Shown piece after piece: positions 27,759 to 35,779 of a stretch of DNA of 64,000 bases. The translations under genes were made by a program, and so were the position numbers. The notes below the pieces were generated by a model, which had not been told where the DNA came from, ran no database searches, and saw only the letters and a program-made list of their open reading frames with translations. Every line of letters begins with the position of its first letter. Position 1 is the stretch's first letter. Origin of the DNA: Cupriavidus taiwanensis LMG 19424 (GTDB lineage: Bacteria; Pseudomonadota; Gammaproteobacteria; Burkholderiales; Burkholderiaceae). The DNA is taken from contig NC_010529.1 of assembly GCF_000069785.1 (NCBI RefSeq), positions 124,001 through 188,000 on the forward strand, read 5' to 3'.

Positions 27759-27785
27759 TTGACTTTGTAACTGGGCTGGCAAGCT
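27759..27785 (+). promoter_or_regulatory. CTTGACT-N15 promoter before the nuclease pseudogene
   Basis: TTGACT (27759-27764), 15 bp, CAAGCT (27780-27785) then GGAA. The leader before the ATG at 27818 is pyrimidine-rich and lacks a Shine-Dalgarno. Confidence 0.6.
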
Positions 27786-27817
27786 GGAACGGTGTTCACT
27801 TACCTTCCTCCCTGACC

Positions 27818-28709
27818 ATGGTCCGCTCCTTCATCGCCCTTTTGCTCGCCCTGAGCGCAGCAACCGCAGCCGTCGCTAAAGACGCCGCGCCCTGCCCGCA
27901 CGTGCTATCAGCGGGCCAGCCGGCCGTTCGCGAGGCGGCGCGGGATACACGGCTTCTCTGCTATCGCGCCTATGCGGTGCTCTACTCGCCCAGCACCCGC
28001 ACGGCGCTGTGGTCGGCCGAGCGGCTGACGGCCACAGCGGTGGAGGCGGCCCGCAAGCTGCCGCGCGACAGCGACTTCTACGAGGAAGACCGGCTGCCGC
28101 CTTCGGACCGGGCCAGACTGCAGGACTTCGCTCGATCGGGCTACGACCGCGGTGGCACCGAGCGGGGACTTTGCCGACAAGGCCTCGCAGGCAGAGAGCT
28201 TCAGCCTTGCCAACATCGTCCCGCAGCACAGTATGTCTAACCGCCGGACGTGGAGTCATATTGAGACGTCCACGCGCAAACTTGCTCGGGAGCACGGCTC
28301 CATCCAGGTCGTCACCGGCCCTGCGTTCGCCAAGGACAGCCCCACGCTCAACGGACGTGTCCGGGTACCTGGGTATCTGTGGAAAGCGATCTACGTGCCT
28401 GGCGTCGGCGCAGCGGCCTATGTGGTTCGCAACGATGCGACGCCGGCGTACAGCGTCATCAGCATCGCCGAGCTTGCCCACTTCACTGGTCTCGAACCCT
28501 TCCCAGCATTGGCTGGTGACGCGCGGACGACGCCAATCGACCTCCCGCCACCCACCCCACACCCGGGGGAGAAGCCGGCCCGCCGCGTCGCGTTCGCATG
28601 GTTGGTATCCGGCAACGCTGTGAGCGCAAATCGCGACGCGGAATCGCTCGGTCATCTCATACGGCACGCAGGCGCGCTGGCCACGTTGGCTCTCGCCTAT
28701 GCCCGTTAG
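27818..28709 (+). pseudogene. Secreted NucA/EndoG-type nuclease, frameshifted at the active site
   Basis: A signal peptide (MVRSFIALLLALSAATAAVA) is followed by a nuclease domain. The first frame ends its homology at ARSGYDRG and the second resumes APSGDFADKASQAESFSLAN. The family has GYDRGHMAP at this point. The DNA reads GGTGGCA where GGTCACATGGCA would be expected, consistent with loss of five bases that removes the catalytic His and shifts the frame at 28153. Downstream conserved residues (NRRTWSHIET, then IYVPGVGAAAYVV) are intact. Confidence 0.8.
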
Positions 28710-28723
28710 CGGCGACGCCAGAA

Positions 28724-28743
28724 GGAGGGAACATGTTCCTTCC
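28724..28743. promoter_or_regulatory. GGAACATGTTCC palindrome, copy 1
   Basis: GGAGGGAACATGTTCCTTCC, with a perfect 12-bp core. It recurs at 37777-37796 and 61042-61061. It lies 14 bp after the nuclease pseudogene stop, upstream of a terminator. It is probably a protein-binding site. Confidence 0.65.
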
Positions 28744-28752
28744 AAAAACATG

Positions 28753-28778
28753 AAAGGCACGTCTTTGGACGTGCCTTT
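28753..28778 (+). terminator. Intrinsic terminator
   Basis: AAAGGCACGTC pairs with GACGTGCCTTT around a TTTG loop. It ends the 20.5-28.7 kb plus-strand unit. Confidence 0.85.
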
Positions 28779-29263
28779 CGTTCTGTGAGGGCCATCACAG
28801 GCCCTCCCGCTCAAGAATGCGATGGTATTCCGAAGAAACGACGGCCTGGCCTCATAGCCAACAACAGCCCGAAGGACATCAACACGAGAATCCCATACAG
28901 CGCGCTCACCTCGCGACTCGCCGCATCTGCAGCAGCAGTCGGTACGACCTTCATCGCAGTGTTAGGGCAAATATCGCCGGGCGACGCAATTTCGAAAGCC
29001 CCTCAAGCTCCGCCCCACAATCTGCTACCAGGCCTGCCCCTTGCGGGGCAGGCCGCACCGACGCCTCGGCCCAAGTGTGTACCGCCAGCACGGCAGTCTT
29101 GACGGGTGCCTGTCCCGTGAGCGCCAAAAAAAAAAAATAGCACCGCACCCACAACGCTCGCGGGGATCACACAATGAAAACCTGCATCACCCGCCTAAGA
29201 ACGATGAAAACGGAATGGAGGTAGGTCCCGTCGTTGCTACCCGAGGTCCCAGGCTTCGAATCG
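28779..29263. other. Intergenic stretch without a supported gene
   Basis: No frame here resembles a protein. The stretch holds a perfect 10-bp stem with a TTGC loop (GGCCTGCCCC, 29031-29054) and a run of 12 A at about 29127-29138. These may terminate the leftward HU transcript, but the geometry is not that of a normal terminator. Confidence 0.5.
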
Positions 29264-29542
29264 CTACGCATTGGCGGCATCCTTGAACTTCTGGCCCGGT
29301 CTAAATTTCACTGTCTTGGCAGCATCCACCGTGATCTTCTCGCCGGTTCGCGGATTGCGCGCAATGCGTTCGCCACGCTCGCCCTTGCTGAAGGAGCCGA
29401 AGCCAACCAAGTTCAGTGCGTCACCCCTGGCCACGGTGTCCATGATGGCCGACAGGGTCACGTTCAGTGCCTGTTCTGCCTTTGCTTTGGTAAGACCGTC
29501 CACACCGGCCGCGATCGCGTCAATTAGTTCGGATTTCGTCAT
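29264..29542 (-). CDS. HU-family nucleoid protein
   Basis: The 92-residue protein is a canonical HU/IHF-type protein: MTKSELIDAIAAGVDGLTKA at the start, the dimer core LNLVGFGSFSKGERGER, and the DNA-binding arm ARNPRTGEKITV. It bends and packages DNA and may help transfer or recombination of the element. It follows the integrase gene in the same direction with a 205-bp gap that contains a 30-bp dyad. Confidence 0.95.
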   Translation of the reverse strand: MTKSELIDAIAAGVDGLTKAKAEQALNVTLSAIMDTVARGDALNLVGFGSFSKGERGERIARNPRTGEKITVDAAKTVKFRPGQKFKDAANA

Positions 29543-29704
29543 GCATTCTTCCTTCTCAGAGTAGGCGTACGGCGGTCACCCAGTATGGACGACCGCGAAC
29601 TGTTGTCGGAACGGCGATTGCGACCTCGGCAGCGTTTCCCAACGGCTGCAGCGCAGAATGCGTCCCGCAGCAATTTTGATGGGATAAACGCCGCAACTTT
29701 CCGG

Positions 29705-29734
29705 TAAAAGCTATGCCAATTAAACGAGCTTTCC
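29705..29734. promoter_or_regulatory. 30-bp dyad AAAAGCT-N14-AGCTTTC, copy 1
   Basis: The arms AAAAGCT and AGCTTTC are separated by 14 bp (ATGCCAATTAAACG). The inner ATGCCA is shared with the copy at 60873. It sits 13 bp after the integrase stop, upstream of the HU gene, so it probably controls HU. Confidence 0.65.
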
Positions 29735-29747
29735 TGATCCTCCACCT

Positions 29748-30905
29748 TCACGACTGATCTCCCGCGGCGTAGCTGTCCAAGAGCCGGTACAGCGAGCGGC
29801 GGCTGATGCCAAGCGCAAGCGCAGCGTGGGATTTGTTGCCGTTGGCTGCTGCAAGTGCCAAGGCCGCCTGCCCAGGCTTGACAACAGGTTTGGAGAGGCG
29901 CTCCTGAACGGCGTATGTACTTAAGTACGCATTCGACTTAGTAGGACGACTATGCCCAGCGGCTCGGGCAACGACGCGCTGTCCCTCCTCATGCACCTCA
30001 CGACTGGCGAGCCGCGCGCCTCGCTTGACCGGCGCAGCATCGCCGGTACTGCGCTGGTACAGCCCCTGGAGATATTCATGGCGCAGGCCGTGTGCAGTGC
30101 AGCCCGTCACCTTCCTTACCAGACCATGCTTTCGCAGTACCTCATAGAAATGGCTCATCCATTGGTCAAGTGTATAGTCCGTCGGGGTGGTTGACCCCGT
30201 CCTGGGATTGGCCAGCGACGCCGCTCTGGCAAGCAACGGGTACTGCGTCTCCGGCATGTCGATTAAGACCTCTCGCTTTCGCCCACCCTTCGTTCCGCGT
30301 TCGACGTGCAGCATGCCGCCGCGCACCGCCACGCCCGGCTGAAGCTTCGCGGATTCCTCAACCCGTAGGCCAAACAGCCACATCAAGCGAAGCTGAACGC
30401 CTACCCACTCATCGGTCCTCTCAATCTCCTTGATCTTCGCGTCAATGTCGATGCCATTCCCCGACCAGGACTTGTCTTCTTGGGCAACATAGTGGCGAAC
30501 GAGCCCATGCTCCGTGCGATCGCCGTATTCAGCAAGCGTCTTGACCAGATACGGCTTGTTCATGAACTCAGCCATCGCGCGCAGATAGGTGAGCTTGTTC
30601 TCGATCGTTCCCGCTGTTTGCCCTTTCCGAACCCAGTTATCCACCAACCATTGGACGTGCTTGTTCCGAATCGACCACGGAGATTCAACCGCATAGCCAC
30701 CCTCCTGCCGCAGCTCGCGCACTGCGGCGCAGACATTGAGAAGGCGATACTCCTGCGTCTTGATGCTCAGCGCATTTCTGCTGCGCCTCGACCTACTGAT
30801 TACGCGGTCGACGTTGTCCTCGAACAGCGCGATGAGTTCGCCTTCCAGCCGCGCGGGGAACGCGTAGCTCCTGATCTTTCCCCGGAAATCGATCCTGATA
30901 CCCAT
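29748..30905 (-). CDS. Integrase-domain tyrosine recombinase with C-terminal Fis-like HTH
   Basis: This 385-residue protein has a complete active site: LFGLRVEESAKLQ (first Arg, about residue 180), the GTKGGRKREV beta-hairpin Lys, TAHGLRHEYLQG (HxLR, about 275), AAGHSRPTKSNAYLST (His and Tyr, about 320). The last 40 residues (ALALAAANGNKSHAALALGI, then SRRSLYRLLD) form a Fis-type helix-turn-helix, not usual in integrases. It resembles integrase-domain proteins of Burkholderiales elements. It could integrate the element, resolve dimers or regulate; no attachment site was identified. Confidence 0.85.
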   Translation of the reverse strand: MGIRIDFRGKIRSYAFPARLEGELIALFEDNVDRVISRSRRSRNALSIKTQEYRLLNVCAAVRELRQEGGYAVESPWSIRNKHVQWLVDNWVRKGQTAGTIENKLTYLRAMAEFMNKPYLVKTLAEYGDRTEHGLVRHYVAQEDKSWSGNGIDIDAKIKEIERTDEWVGVQLRLMWLFGLRVEESAKLQPGVAVRGGMLHVERGTKGGRKREVLIDMPETQYPLLARAASLANPRTGSTTPTDYTLDQWMSHFYEVLRKHGLVRKVTGCTAHGLRHEYLQGLYQRSTGDAAPVKRGARLASREVHEEGQRVVARAAGHSRPTKSNAYLSTYAVQERLSKPVVKPGQAALALAAANGNKSHAALALGISRRSLYRLLDSYAAGDQS

Positions 30906-31546
30906 ACTCGTTAGTCCTGGCCAGCCGTGATATCACCACGGCGGGGGCGCGCTTTACGGTGCGACCCTTTTCCAACACTGTCAAACGCCCCGTTCGTTCG
31001 ACACCTGCCGGTCACTTCTCCCCACCGGATTTGGGGGACTGCCTTCCTTGCCTTTAGCGATAGCACTCGATCGACCAGACACAGGGAAGAACTGTGGTCC
31101 GACCGTCCGCGTAGTCCATGGCCCGGCTCACGCCGAGCCCGTCCCCGCGAATACCCAAGCCGCTGCGTCGATCGACGCGACTGCGATAGCGACCCTTGTG
31201 GTCCACCATCGCAAGACTCTTGGGTAAATCGTTCTTGCGCATTTCTGTGCCGGCTGCGCCTACCGGTCGTCAAGTGAAGGGATCCGCGATAGCCGTCTGG
31301 CCCGATCGCATCCAATCCCCCGTCCCAAAGTCAGTTCACCTTGGCCGCAGTGTCTCGGGCCGCCTGAACCGTACCCAGCTCTCTCGCTGAATGGACGTGT
31401 CTTCCGTGATGGAGCCTTGGGACTGTGCAACTGTGCGCCCCAAAATCTCTCTCATTGCGTTACAGCGCGCACATCGGCGCTGAGATCGAGTGTTATCGCG
31501 GTGTGCAGCCTTCCTCAATGTCGGCCACTGTCTGCTTGATTTGATT
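30906..31546. other. Non-coding stretch upstream of the integrase
   Basis: Several frames are open but none reads like a protein (high Arg/Ser, no hydrophobic pattern). The integrase promoter must lie near 30906-31000. I find no clear promoter box, iteron or terminator here. Confidence 0.4.
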
Positions 31547-31671
31547 GAAAAAAATGCCGGATCAATTTCCGGCCTGCACACTGGGCGTCCGCACGTCCTC
31601 CTTGAGGTCGTGGTTGCCTGGGATTTGCCACCAACTGGCGGCGAGGTCGATGCGTCGGGGACGCTGAAGGT
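31547..31671 (-). ncRNA. Candidate small RNA starting with the GCGTC hairpin
   Basis: On the minus strand TTGCGA (31707-31702), 17 bp and TTATCC (31684-31679) form a promoter. The shared hairpin GCGTC-CCC-GACGC and ATCGACC (31664-31645) comes next. About 75 nt later a GCCGG/CCGGC stem with seven T follows (31573-31548). No gene lies between. A 10-codon frame starting GTG after AAGGAGG (stop inside the terminator stem) could be a leader peptide. The same 5' module starts mRNAs elsewhere in the window. Confidence 0.5.
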
Positions 31672-31742
31672 GCTCAAAGGATAAACCGAAACTCAGCCGC
31701 GTCGCAACGAAATCGCCGTCAAATTCGCCAGCATTCGACAAC

Positions 31743-31769
31743 TTGACTTCGCATCGCACCGGGTAGATT
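31743..31769 (+). promoter_or_regulatory. CTTGACT-N15 promoter of parMR
   Basis: TTGACT (31743-31748), 15 bp, TAGATT (31764-31769). Transcription would start just before the iteron cluster, the usual arrangement for a partition operon autoregulated by ParR. Confidence 0.65.
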
Positions 31770-31788
31770 CGAAAGGGATCGGATCGCA

Positions 31789-31923
31789 GTGTCAGATACG
31801 TGTTAGCAAGTGTCAGGTCTGTGTGAGCAGGTGTGAGATCAGCGCGACGTGGTGACGCCCGCTGACACCTGGTGACACCACCTAACACATTCCTGTCAGA
31901 TCACAGTCAGATATGTGACACCA
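31789..31923. repeat. Iteron cluster, probable parC centromere
   Basis: About a dozen short repeats near GTGTSAG occur in 135 bp. The left half is direct (AGTGTCAGATAC, GTGTTAGCA, AGTGTCAGGTC, TGTGTGAGCA, GGTGTGAGATC) and the right half contains both orientations (CTGACACCT, GGTGACACC, CCTAACAC, CTGTCAGATC). It lies between the par promoter and parM. Type II systems carry ParR-binding iterons at this place. Confidence 0.75.
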
Positions 31924-31966
31924 CTGCGCTCCGGCAACCTTCAACAAAGCCAAGGAGAGTCTTCAG

Positions 31967-32968
31967 ATGAACACCACCAAAACCATTGCGGTCGATGTCG
32001 GCTACGGCAACACCAAGTTTGCCTTCCCCCTGGGTGCGGACGTTGCAACCCGCATGTTTCTTTCGCTGGCCCCAACTCGATCGGCTTCGAGCCTCGCCAA
32101 CCACGGGGATGGCTATTTCCAGTCGCGCGATGTCGTTCACGTAACTGTGGACGGCGCTGAATACGAGGTGGGCCCGGACGTCTCGATCACCTCTGCATAC
32201 GGCAATACCGGGCGGACCCTCTCCGAGGACTTCGTCACGACGCCGGAATATGCTGCGTTGCTGTTCGGCGCGCTTCACTATTCACAGGCCAGGGACGTTG
32301 GCCAACTCATCCTCGGCCTTCCCGTCCATACCCTACAGAAGTACGCCGGCGTCCTGCAGGAACGCTTTGCTGGCACGCATGACTTCGGCGCCGGCAGCGT
32401 CAGCATCAACCGGGTCGTCGCCCTGCCCCAGCCACTCGGATCGCTGGTCACGTTTATGCGTCAATCCGGCAAGGATCTGGACCCGGATGACAACTGCCTG
32501 ATCGTGGACGTGGGTTACTTCACGACCGACTGGGTTGTCGCTCGTGGCTACATGATGGATGACACCCGCAGCGGCGGCGTTCCCGGCGGATCGTCGCGAA
32601 TTTACCAACAAGTCGCCCAACTCCTTTCGGCGGACGAAGGCGGGGAGCCGTCTGGCAGCATCGAGCGCATCGACAAGTCCCTGCGTGACGGCAAGCTCAT
32701 GCGCTACTACAACAAGATGGTCGACCTGCGCCCGTATTTCGAAGTCGCCAAGGCCCAATGTCAAACCGCGGTCAAGGAAATGCAGACGCGGGTGGGCCGC
32801 ACGGAAGACATCGCAGCCATCGTTCTCACCGGTGGCGGCAGCGCGCTGTACTCCGGCGCCATCCGTGCCGCCTTCCCGCGCTCGCATATCGTCGCGATGG
32901 AATCGCCCTGCTACGCCAATGTCCGCGGATTCTTCGACATCGGTAGCGCACGGCAAGCGCGCGGGTAA
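31967..32968 (+). CDS. parM: Actin-like plasmid-partition ATPase (ParM/StbA type)
   Basis: The 333-residue actin fold has phosphate 1 AVDVGYGNTKFAF (residues 8-20), phosphate 2 CLIVDVGYFTTDWVV (about 180), and the adenosine motif IVLTGGGSALYSG (about 290). ParM polymers push ParR-bound plasmid copies apart. A good AAGGAGAG ribosome-binding site precedes the ATG. The size matches the family (320-350). It is followed 5 bp later by the parR candidate. Confidence 0.9.
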   Translation: MNTTKTIAVDVGYGNTKFAFPLGADVATRMFLSLAPTRSASSLANHGDGYFQSRDVVHVTVDGAEYEVGPDVSITSAYGNTGRTLSEDFVTTPEYAALLFGALHYSQARDVGQLILGLPVHTLQKYAGVLQERFAGTHDFGAGSVSINRVVALPQPLGSLVTFMRQSGKDLDPDDNCLIVDVGYFTTDWVVARGYMMDDTRSGGVPGGSSRIYQQVAQLLSADEGGEPSGSIERIDKSLRDGKLMRYYNKMVDLRPYFEVAKAQCQTAVKEMQTRVGRTEDIAAIVLTGGGSALYSGAIRAAFPRSHIVAMESPCYANVRGFFDIGSARQARG

Positions 32969-32973
32969 CGACT

Positions 32974-33375
32974 ATGGGGAAGCTCGCCATCAAAGTCACC
33001 CTCAACCCGATGACGACGCCTCAGCTCTACGCGCAGCTTGCGCAGGTCAACGACCCGCGCCTGCGAGCCGAGGTCTTCCGCCGTTTGGCAGAGGTCGGCG
33101 CGCAGGTCATGGGAGCGAAAGAAGGCGTTGCGGCAACGCCGGCGCCTGCAGGTGCACTCCTGACTACCTTGATGTACCGCTCCGAGGCAGCGTTCGTACC
33201 GCCCCAGAATGTCGCAGCGGTCGGGCAGTCCGCTGCTTCCACCCCGAGAGCCCAACTCGTCAGGGAGGAAATCTCCCGGGATGCGCCAGCGGATATCGAG
33301 GTGCCCGCCGTGCCCGCCCCAAGCGCACTGGACCTTAGTGCAATGAACTCGGCGATGTCGCGGTTCTTCGATTGA
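32974..33375 (+). CDS. parR: ParR/StbB-like centromere-binding protein
   Basis: The 133-residue protein begins GKLAIKVTLNPMTTPQLYAQ and continues RLRAEVFRRLAEVGAQVMG, the beta-strand plus two helices of a ribbon-helix-helix protein. The C-terminal half is Ala/Pro-rich and ends in a helix (DLSAMNSAMSRFFD), like the ParM-binding tail of ParR. Identification rests on the fold pattern and on its place just after parM. It would bind the upstream iterons. Confidence 0.75.
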   Translation: MGKLAIKVTLNPMTTPQLYAQLAQVNDPRLRAEVFRRLAEVGAQVMGAKEGVAATPAPAGALLTTLMYRSEAAFVPPQNVAAVGQSAASTPRAQLVREEISRDAPADIEVPAVPAPSALDLSAMNSAMSRFFD

Positions 33376-33386
33376 CTCGCTCCGGC

Positions 33387-33414
33387 TTGACTGGCGCTCA
33401 CTTCGTGGCAATCT
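33387..33414 (+). promoter_or_regulatory. Variant CTTGACT promoter before the 44-residue gene
   Basis: TTGACT (33387-33392) and CAATCT (33409-33414) with 16 bp between, one more than in the other family members. It lies just after parR. Confidence 0.45.
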
Positions 33415-33446
33415 ACAATCATCACAACGGACGACAGGACTTCACC

Positions 33447-33581
33447 ATGAAATTCTTCGAGTATCTTTCCACCACCCAGGCTCAGAACCGTTTCCTCTTT
33501 TACGCGCTGATCGCCTGGTGCATTCTGGAAGCCATTATGGTCGTCTATCGCGGGTGGCGCGCCCCCAAGGACGCTGGCTGA
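33447..33581 (+). CDS. Small membrane protein
   Basis: The 44-residue protein has one membrane helix (FLFYALIAWCILEAIMVVY) between a short polar start (MKFFEYLSTTQAQN) and a basic tail (RGWRAPKDAG). A CTTGACT-type promoter and a strong terminator enclose it, so it is a one-gene unit. Function is unknown. Confidence 0.6.
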   Translation: MKFFEYLSTTQAQNRFLFYALIAWCILEAIMVVYRGWRAPKDAG

Positions 33582-33603
33582 CGCCTTCCCACCCCAGAAA
33601 GCA

Positions 33604-33633
33604 AAAAAGCCCAGCATGTCTGCTGGGCTTTTT
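33604..33633 (+). terminator. Bidirectional intrinsic terminator
   Basis: AAAAAGCCCAGCA pairs with TGCTGGGCTTTTT around a TGTC loop. It serves the small membrane gene and the convergent 70-residue gene. Confidence 0.9.
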
Positions 33634-33652
33634 GTTGAAGAGGACTTTGCGC

Positions 33653-33865
33653 TCAGTGAAGCGTGGCTGGCGCGAGGCAATAATCGAGTGCGGAATCGAA
33701 CGACAGATTCCGCTCGAGCAACGTCAGATGGCCCGAGGCTTCTCGTCGGTAGACGTGGAAGAACTGGGCATCGGACTGACCAGCCTGGACCTCGCTGGTG
33801 GCGGTGCTGCGCATTGCGTGAATGTGCAACCTGTTCACGATCGCGGTAAAACCCTTCTGTGGCAT
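33653..33865 (-). CDS. Small hypothetical protein after the primase
   Basis: The 70-residue protein starts MPQKGFTAIVNRLHIHAMRS and has a beta-hairpin-like middle (AQFFHVYRREASGHLTLLER). AGGAGA lies 6 nt before the ATG. Two strong hairpins lie upstream. No family is recognised. Confidence 0.55.
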   Translation of the reverse strand: MPQKGFTAIVNRLHIHAMRSTATSEVQAGQSDAQFFHVYRREASGHLTLLERNLSFDSALDYCLAPATLH

Positions 33866-33899
33866 GGTGCTTCTCCTGAAGTCCTGCCACACGGGATTC

Positions 33900-33958
33900 C
33901 GCCCAGTGGGGCGAACCCACCGGGCAGAGTTGAAAGGAACGCCACCATTCGGGTGGCG
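33900..33958 (-). promoter_or_regulatory. Paired leader hairpins before the 70-residue gene
   Basis: CGCCACC/GGTGGCG (33958-33940) and a near-perfect GCCCGGTGGG/CCCACTGGGC stem with a TTCG loop (33925-33901), in RNA order. Neither has a T tract. The ribosome-binding site stays free here, unlike at the other structured leaders. Confidence 0.5.
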
Positions 33959-33964
33959 AAAATG

Positions 33965-35047
33965 TCAGGCAGCGATTGCCTGTTGGGAGATCAGACGCAA
34001 CCGGTGTACGGTTCGCCATTCGTCGCAGTAATCCGTGCCTCGGACCTTCGGCCGATGCAGCACAACGGTGAAGCCATTGGCGCGCAAGCGCTTCTGGAGG
34101 GCGAGCGCGTCGGCCATACCCGGTGACTTGCCAGTCCTCGGGTCCACCTTGTCAAAATCGGCGAAGATGTGCACGGTATGGATGCCCATACCGTCTGGCA
34201 CTACGAACTTGCTCAAGAGCACGCGGTTCAAGCACGACCAGGTCGGAATCCGGAACAGCATGTACGCCGCATAGGCATTCTCGATGCCCTCCGCAACGCC
34301 AATCGCTCCATCGCGAGGCGACATCAGCCGTACAGCGCCGCCATCAAGCGGCAAGGCGCCCGGATAATTTCGCTTGCTTGGAAGGATCTCGCCGTCCTCC
34401 GACACGACTATCGCCTTCTCTGGCTTGGCCGGGTGCAACGATGTTCTGTGAACCGTAGCAATCCGGCCGTCGTGCAGCTGGTACTCAGCAATCATCGTTG
34501 GGTACCGCCCGACAATGCTCCCGTTGTGCCAGTAATCCTGCACGGCCAGCCGCAGTCCATGTGGCAGCGGAGCGCGCAGCCCTGGAACTCTGGCGGCGAG
34601 ATAGCGCATGGCATGGTCACCAGCCGCGACCGGAGTCGAGCTGGTGACCTGCTTTATGACGCGGCGCATCAAAACGGAAGCGCTTCCCTTGCTGCGCTGC
34701 CGGCATGCCGGCCTGATGGCAGACATCTTCGCTGGCAACGGCTCGCCGCCCTCCCCATTGAGTCGCCGCTGCAACTCAAGGTACGACATGCCGGTGTAGC
34801 GACAGACCAGCTCGATGCCGTCGCCCGCTTTGGGACCACCGGCATCGCACTTGCGGCACACCCAGTCACCGCGGCCCCGCTTGTTGTCGTAGGTAAATCT
34901 GTCTGTGCCGTCTCCGCAGATCGGGCACGGACCAGGGCGACCTCGCCAGAAGGCGTCTGTGAGGACGTCGGCGGGCAGGTACTGCGCAACCAGAGCGTCC
35001 CAGTGAGCGGGCGTCCAGTTCTTCACGATATCACTCAGCTTTTTCAT
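33965..35047 (-). CDS. Primase-like protein (P4-type zinc ribbon plus Toprim)
   Basis: In this 360-residue protein, residues 39-78 hold a zinc ribbon, PCPICGDGTDRFTYDNKRGR followed by WVCRKCDAGG, as in P4-type and conjugative primases. The C-terminal half carries a Toprim-like core: AIGVAEGIENAYAAYMLF, then VHIFADFDKVDP. Such proteins prime the transferred strand in the recipient. The start at 35047 (MKKLSDIVKNW) is chosen because the upstream extension does not look like protein. It lies downstream of ssb. Confidence 0.85.
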   Translation of the reverse strand: MKKLSDIVKNWTPAHWDALVAQYLPADVLTDAFWRGRPGPCPICGDGTDRFTYDNKRGRGDWVCRKCDAGGPKAGDGIELVCRYTGMSYLELQRRLNGEGGEPLPAKMSAIRPACRQRSKGSASVLMRRVIKQVTSSTPVAAGDHAMRYLAARVPGLRAPLPHGLRLAVQDYWHNGSIVGRYPTMIAEYQLHDGRIATVHRTSLHPAKPEKAIVVSEDGEILPSKRNYPGALPLDGGAVRLMSPRDGAIGVAEGIENAYAAYMLFRIPTWSCLNRVLLSKFVVPDGMGIHTVHIFADFDKVDPRTGKSPGMADALALQKRLRANGFTVVLHRPKVRGTDYCDEWRTVHRLRLISQQAIAA

Positions 35048-35203
35048 GGGATGGCTCCGTGTGGAGAGTGGTCGATGCCTGAGACAGGCGAAGGAACGCT
35101 TGCTCAAAGGACATCCCGGCTGCGTGAGGCGCCAGAATGTCTTTTCAGCACAGCGATTGGATCGGGGGGGAGAAACGGGTGTGGCGCGAAGCCGAAGATG
35201 AGG

Positions 35204-35235
35204 TGCATGCTCCCGCGGATTCGCGGGAGCATGCA
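35204..35235. repeat. Perfect 14-bp hairpin between ssb and the primase
   Basis: TGCATGCTCCCGCG pairs with its exact complement around a GATT loop. There is no T tract on either side, so it is not a standard terminator. It could be an mRNA-processing site, or a single-strand initiation or protein-binding structure. Confidence 0.6.
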
Positions 35236-35257
35236 TATAGCTGCCACTTATGGCTTG

Positions 35258-35767
35258 TCAGAACGGAATCTGATCATCATCCATATCTTCGAAGCCATGC
35301 GACGGCGCCTGCTGCGGGCGGCGACTTTGGCCGCGTCGGCCACCACCATTGCCGCCCTCACTGCCGCCGGCTTGGCGGCCTTCTTGCGACTGGCGGCCAT
35401 AGCCATCGTCGCCGTCATCGTTCGACGATCCGCCGCGGCCACCCAGCATTTGCATCTGATCGGCAACGATCTCGGTGCTGTACTTGTCCTGGCCCGACTG
35501 ATCCTGCCACTTGCGGGTGCGAATGCGTCCCTCAATATAAACGGAGGAGCCCTTCTTCAGGTATTGCCCTGCGATCTCAGCCAGCTTGCCGAAGAACGAA
35601 ATGCGGTGCCATTCAGTGGCTTCCTTCATCTCGCCGCTCTGCTTGTCCTTATAGCGATCGGTGGTAGCGATACGAATATTGGCCACAGCGTCCCCGCTGG
35701 GCATGTAGCGAACCTCAGGATCTGCCCCGAGATTGCCAACGAGAATGACTTTGTTCACGGATGCCAT
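35258..35767 (-). CDS. ssb: Single-stranded DNA-binding protein
   Basis: The N-terminal OB fold is typical ([52 protein letters not shown]). A Gly/Gln-rich linker follows, and the conserved acidic tip DDDQIPF binds partner proteins. The length of 169 matches bacterial SSB. It coats the transferred single strand and is commonly carried by conjugative elements. Confidence 0.97.
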   Translation of the reverse strand: MASVNKVILVGNLGADPEVRYMPSGDAVANIRIATTDRYKDKQSGEMKEATEWHRISFFGKLAEIAGQYLKKGSSVYIEGRIRTRKWQDQSGQDKYSTEIVADQMQMLGGRGGSSNDDGDDGYGRQSQEGRQAGGSEGGNGGGRRGQSRRPQQAPSHGFEDMDDDQIPF

Positions 35768-35779
35768 GTTGCTTCCTTG

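Noticed and set aside
29539..29751. Open frame of 70 codons on the minus strand between HU and the integrase
   Set aside because: Low-complexity, Arg/Ser-rich, and it spans the conserved 30-bp dyad; better explained as a control region.
30911..31315. Overlapping open frames on both strands upstream of the integrase
   Set aside because: Composition is typical of GC-rich non-coding frames, with no hydrophobic pattern, ribosome-binding site or recognisable motif.
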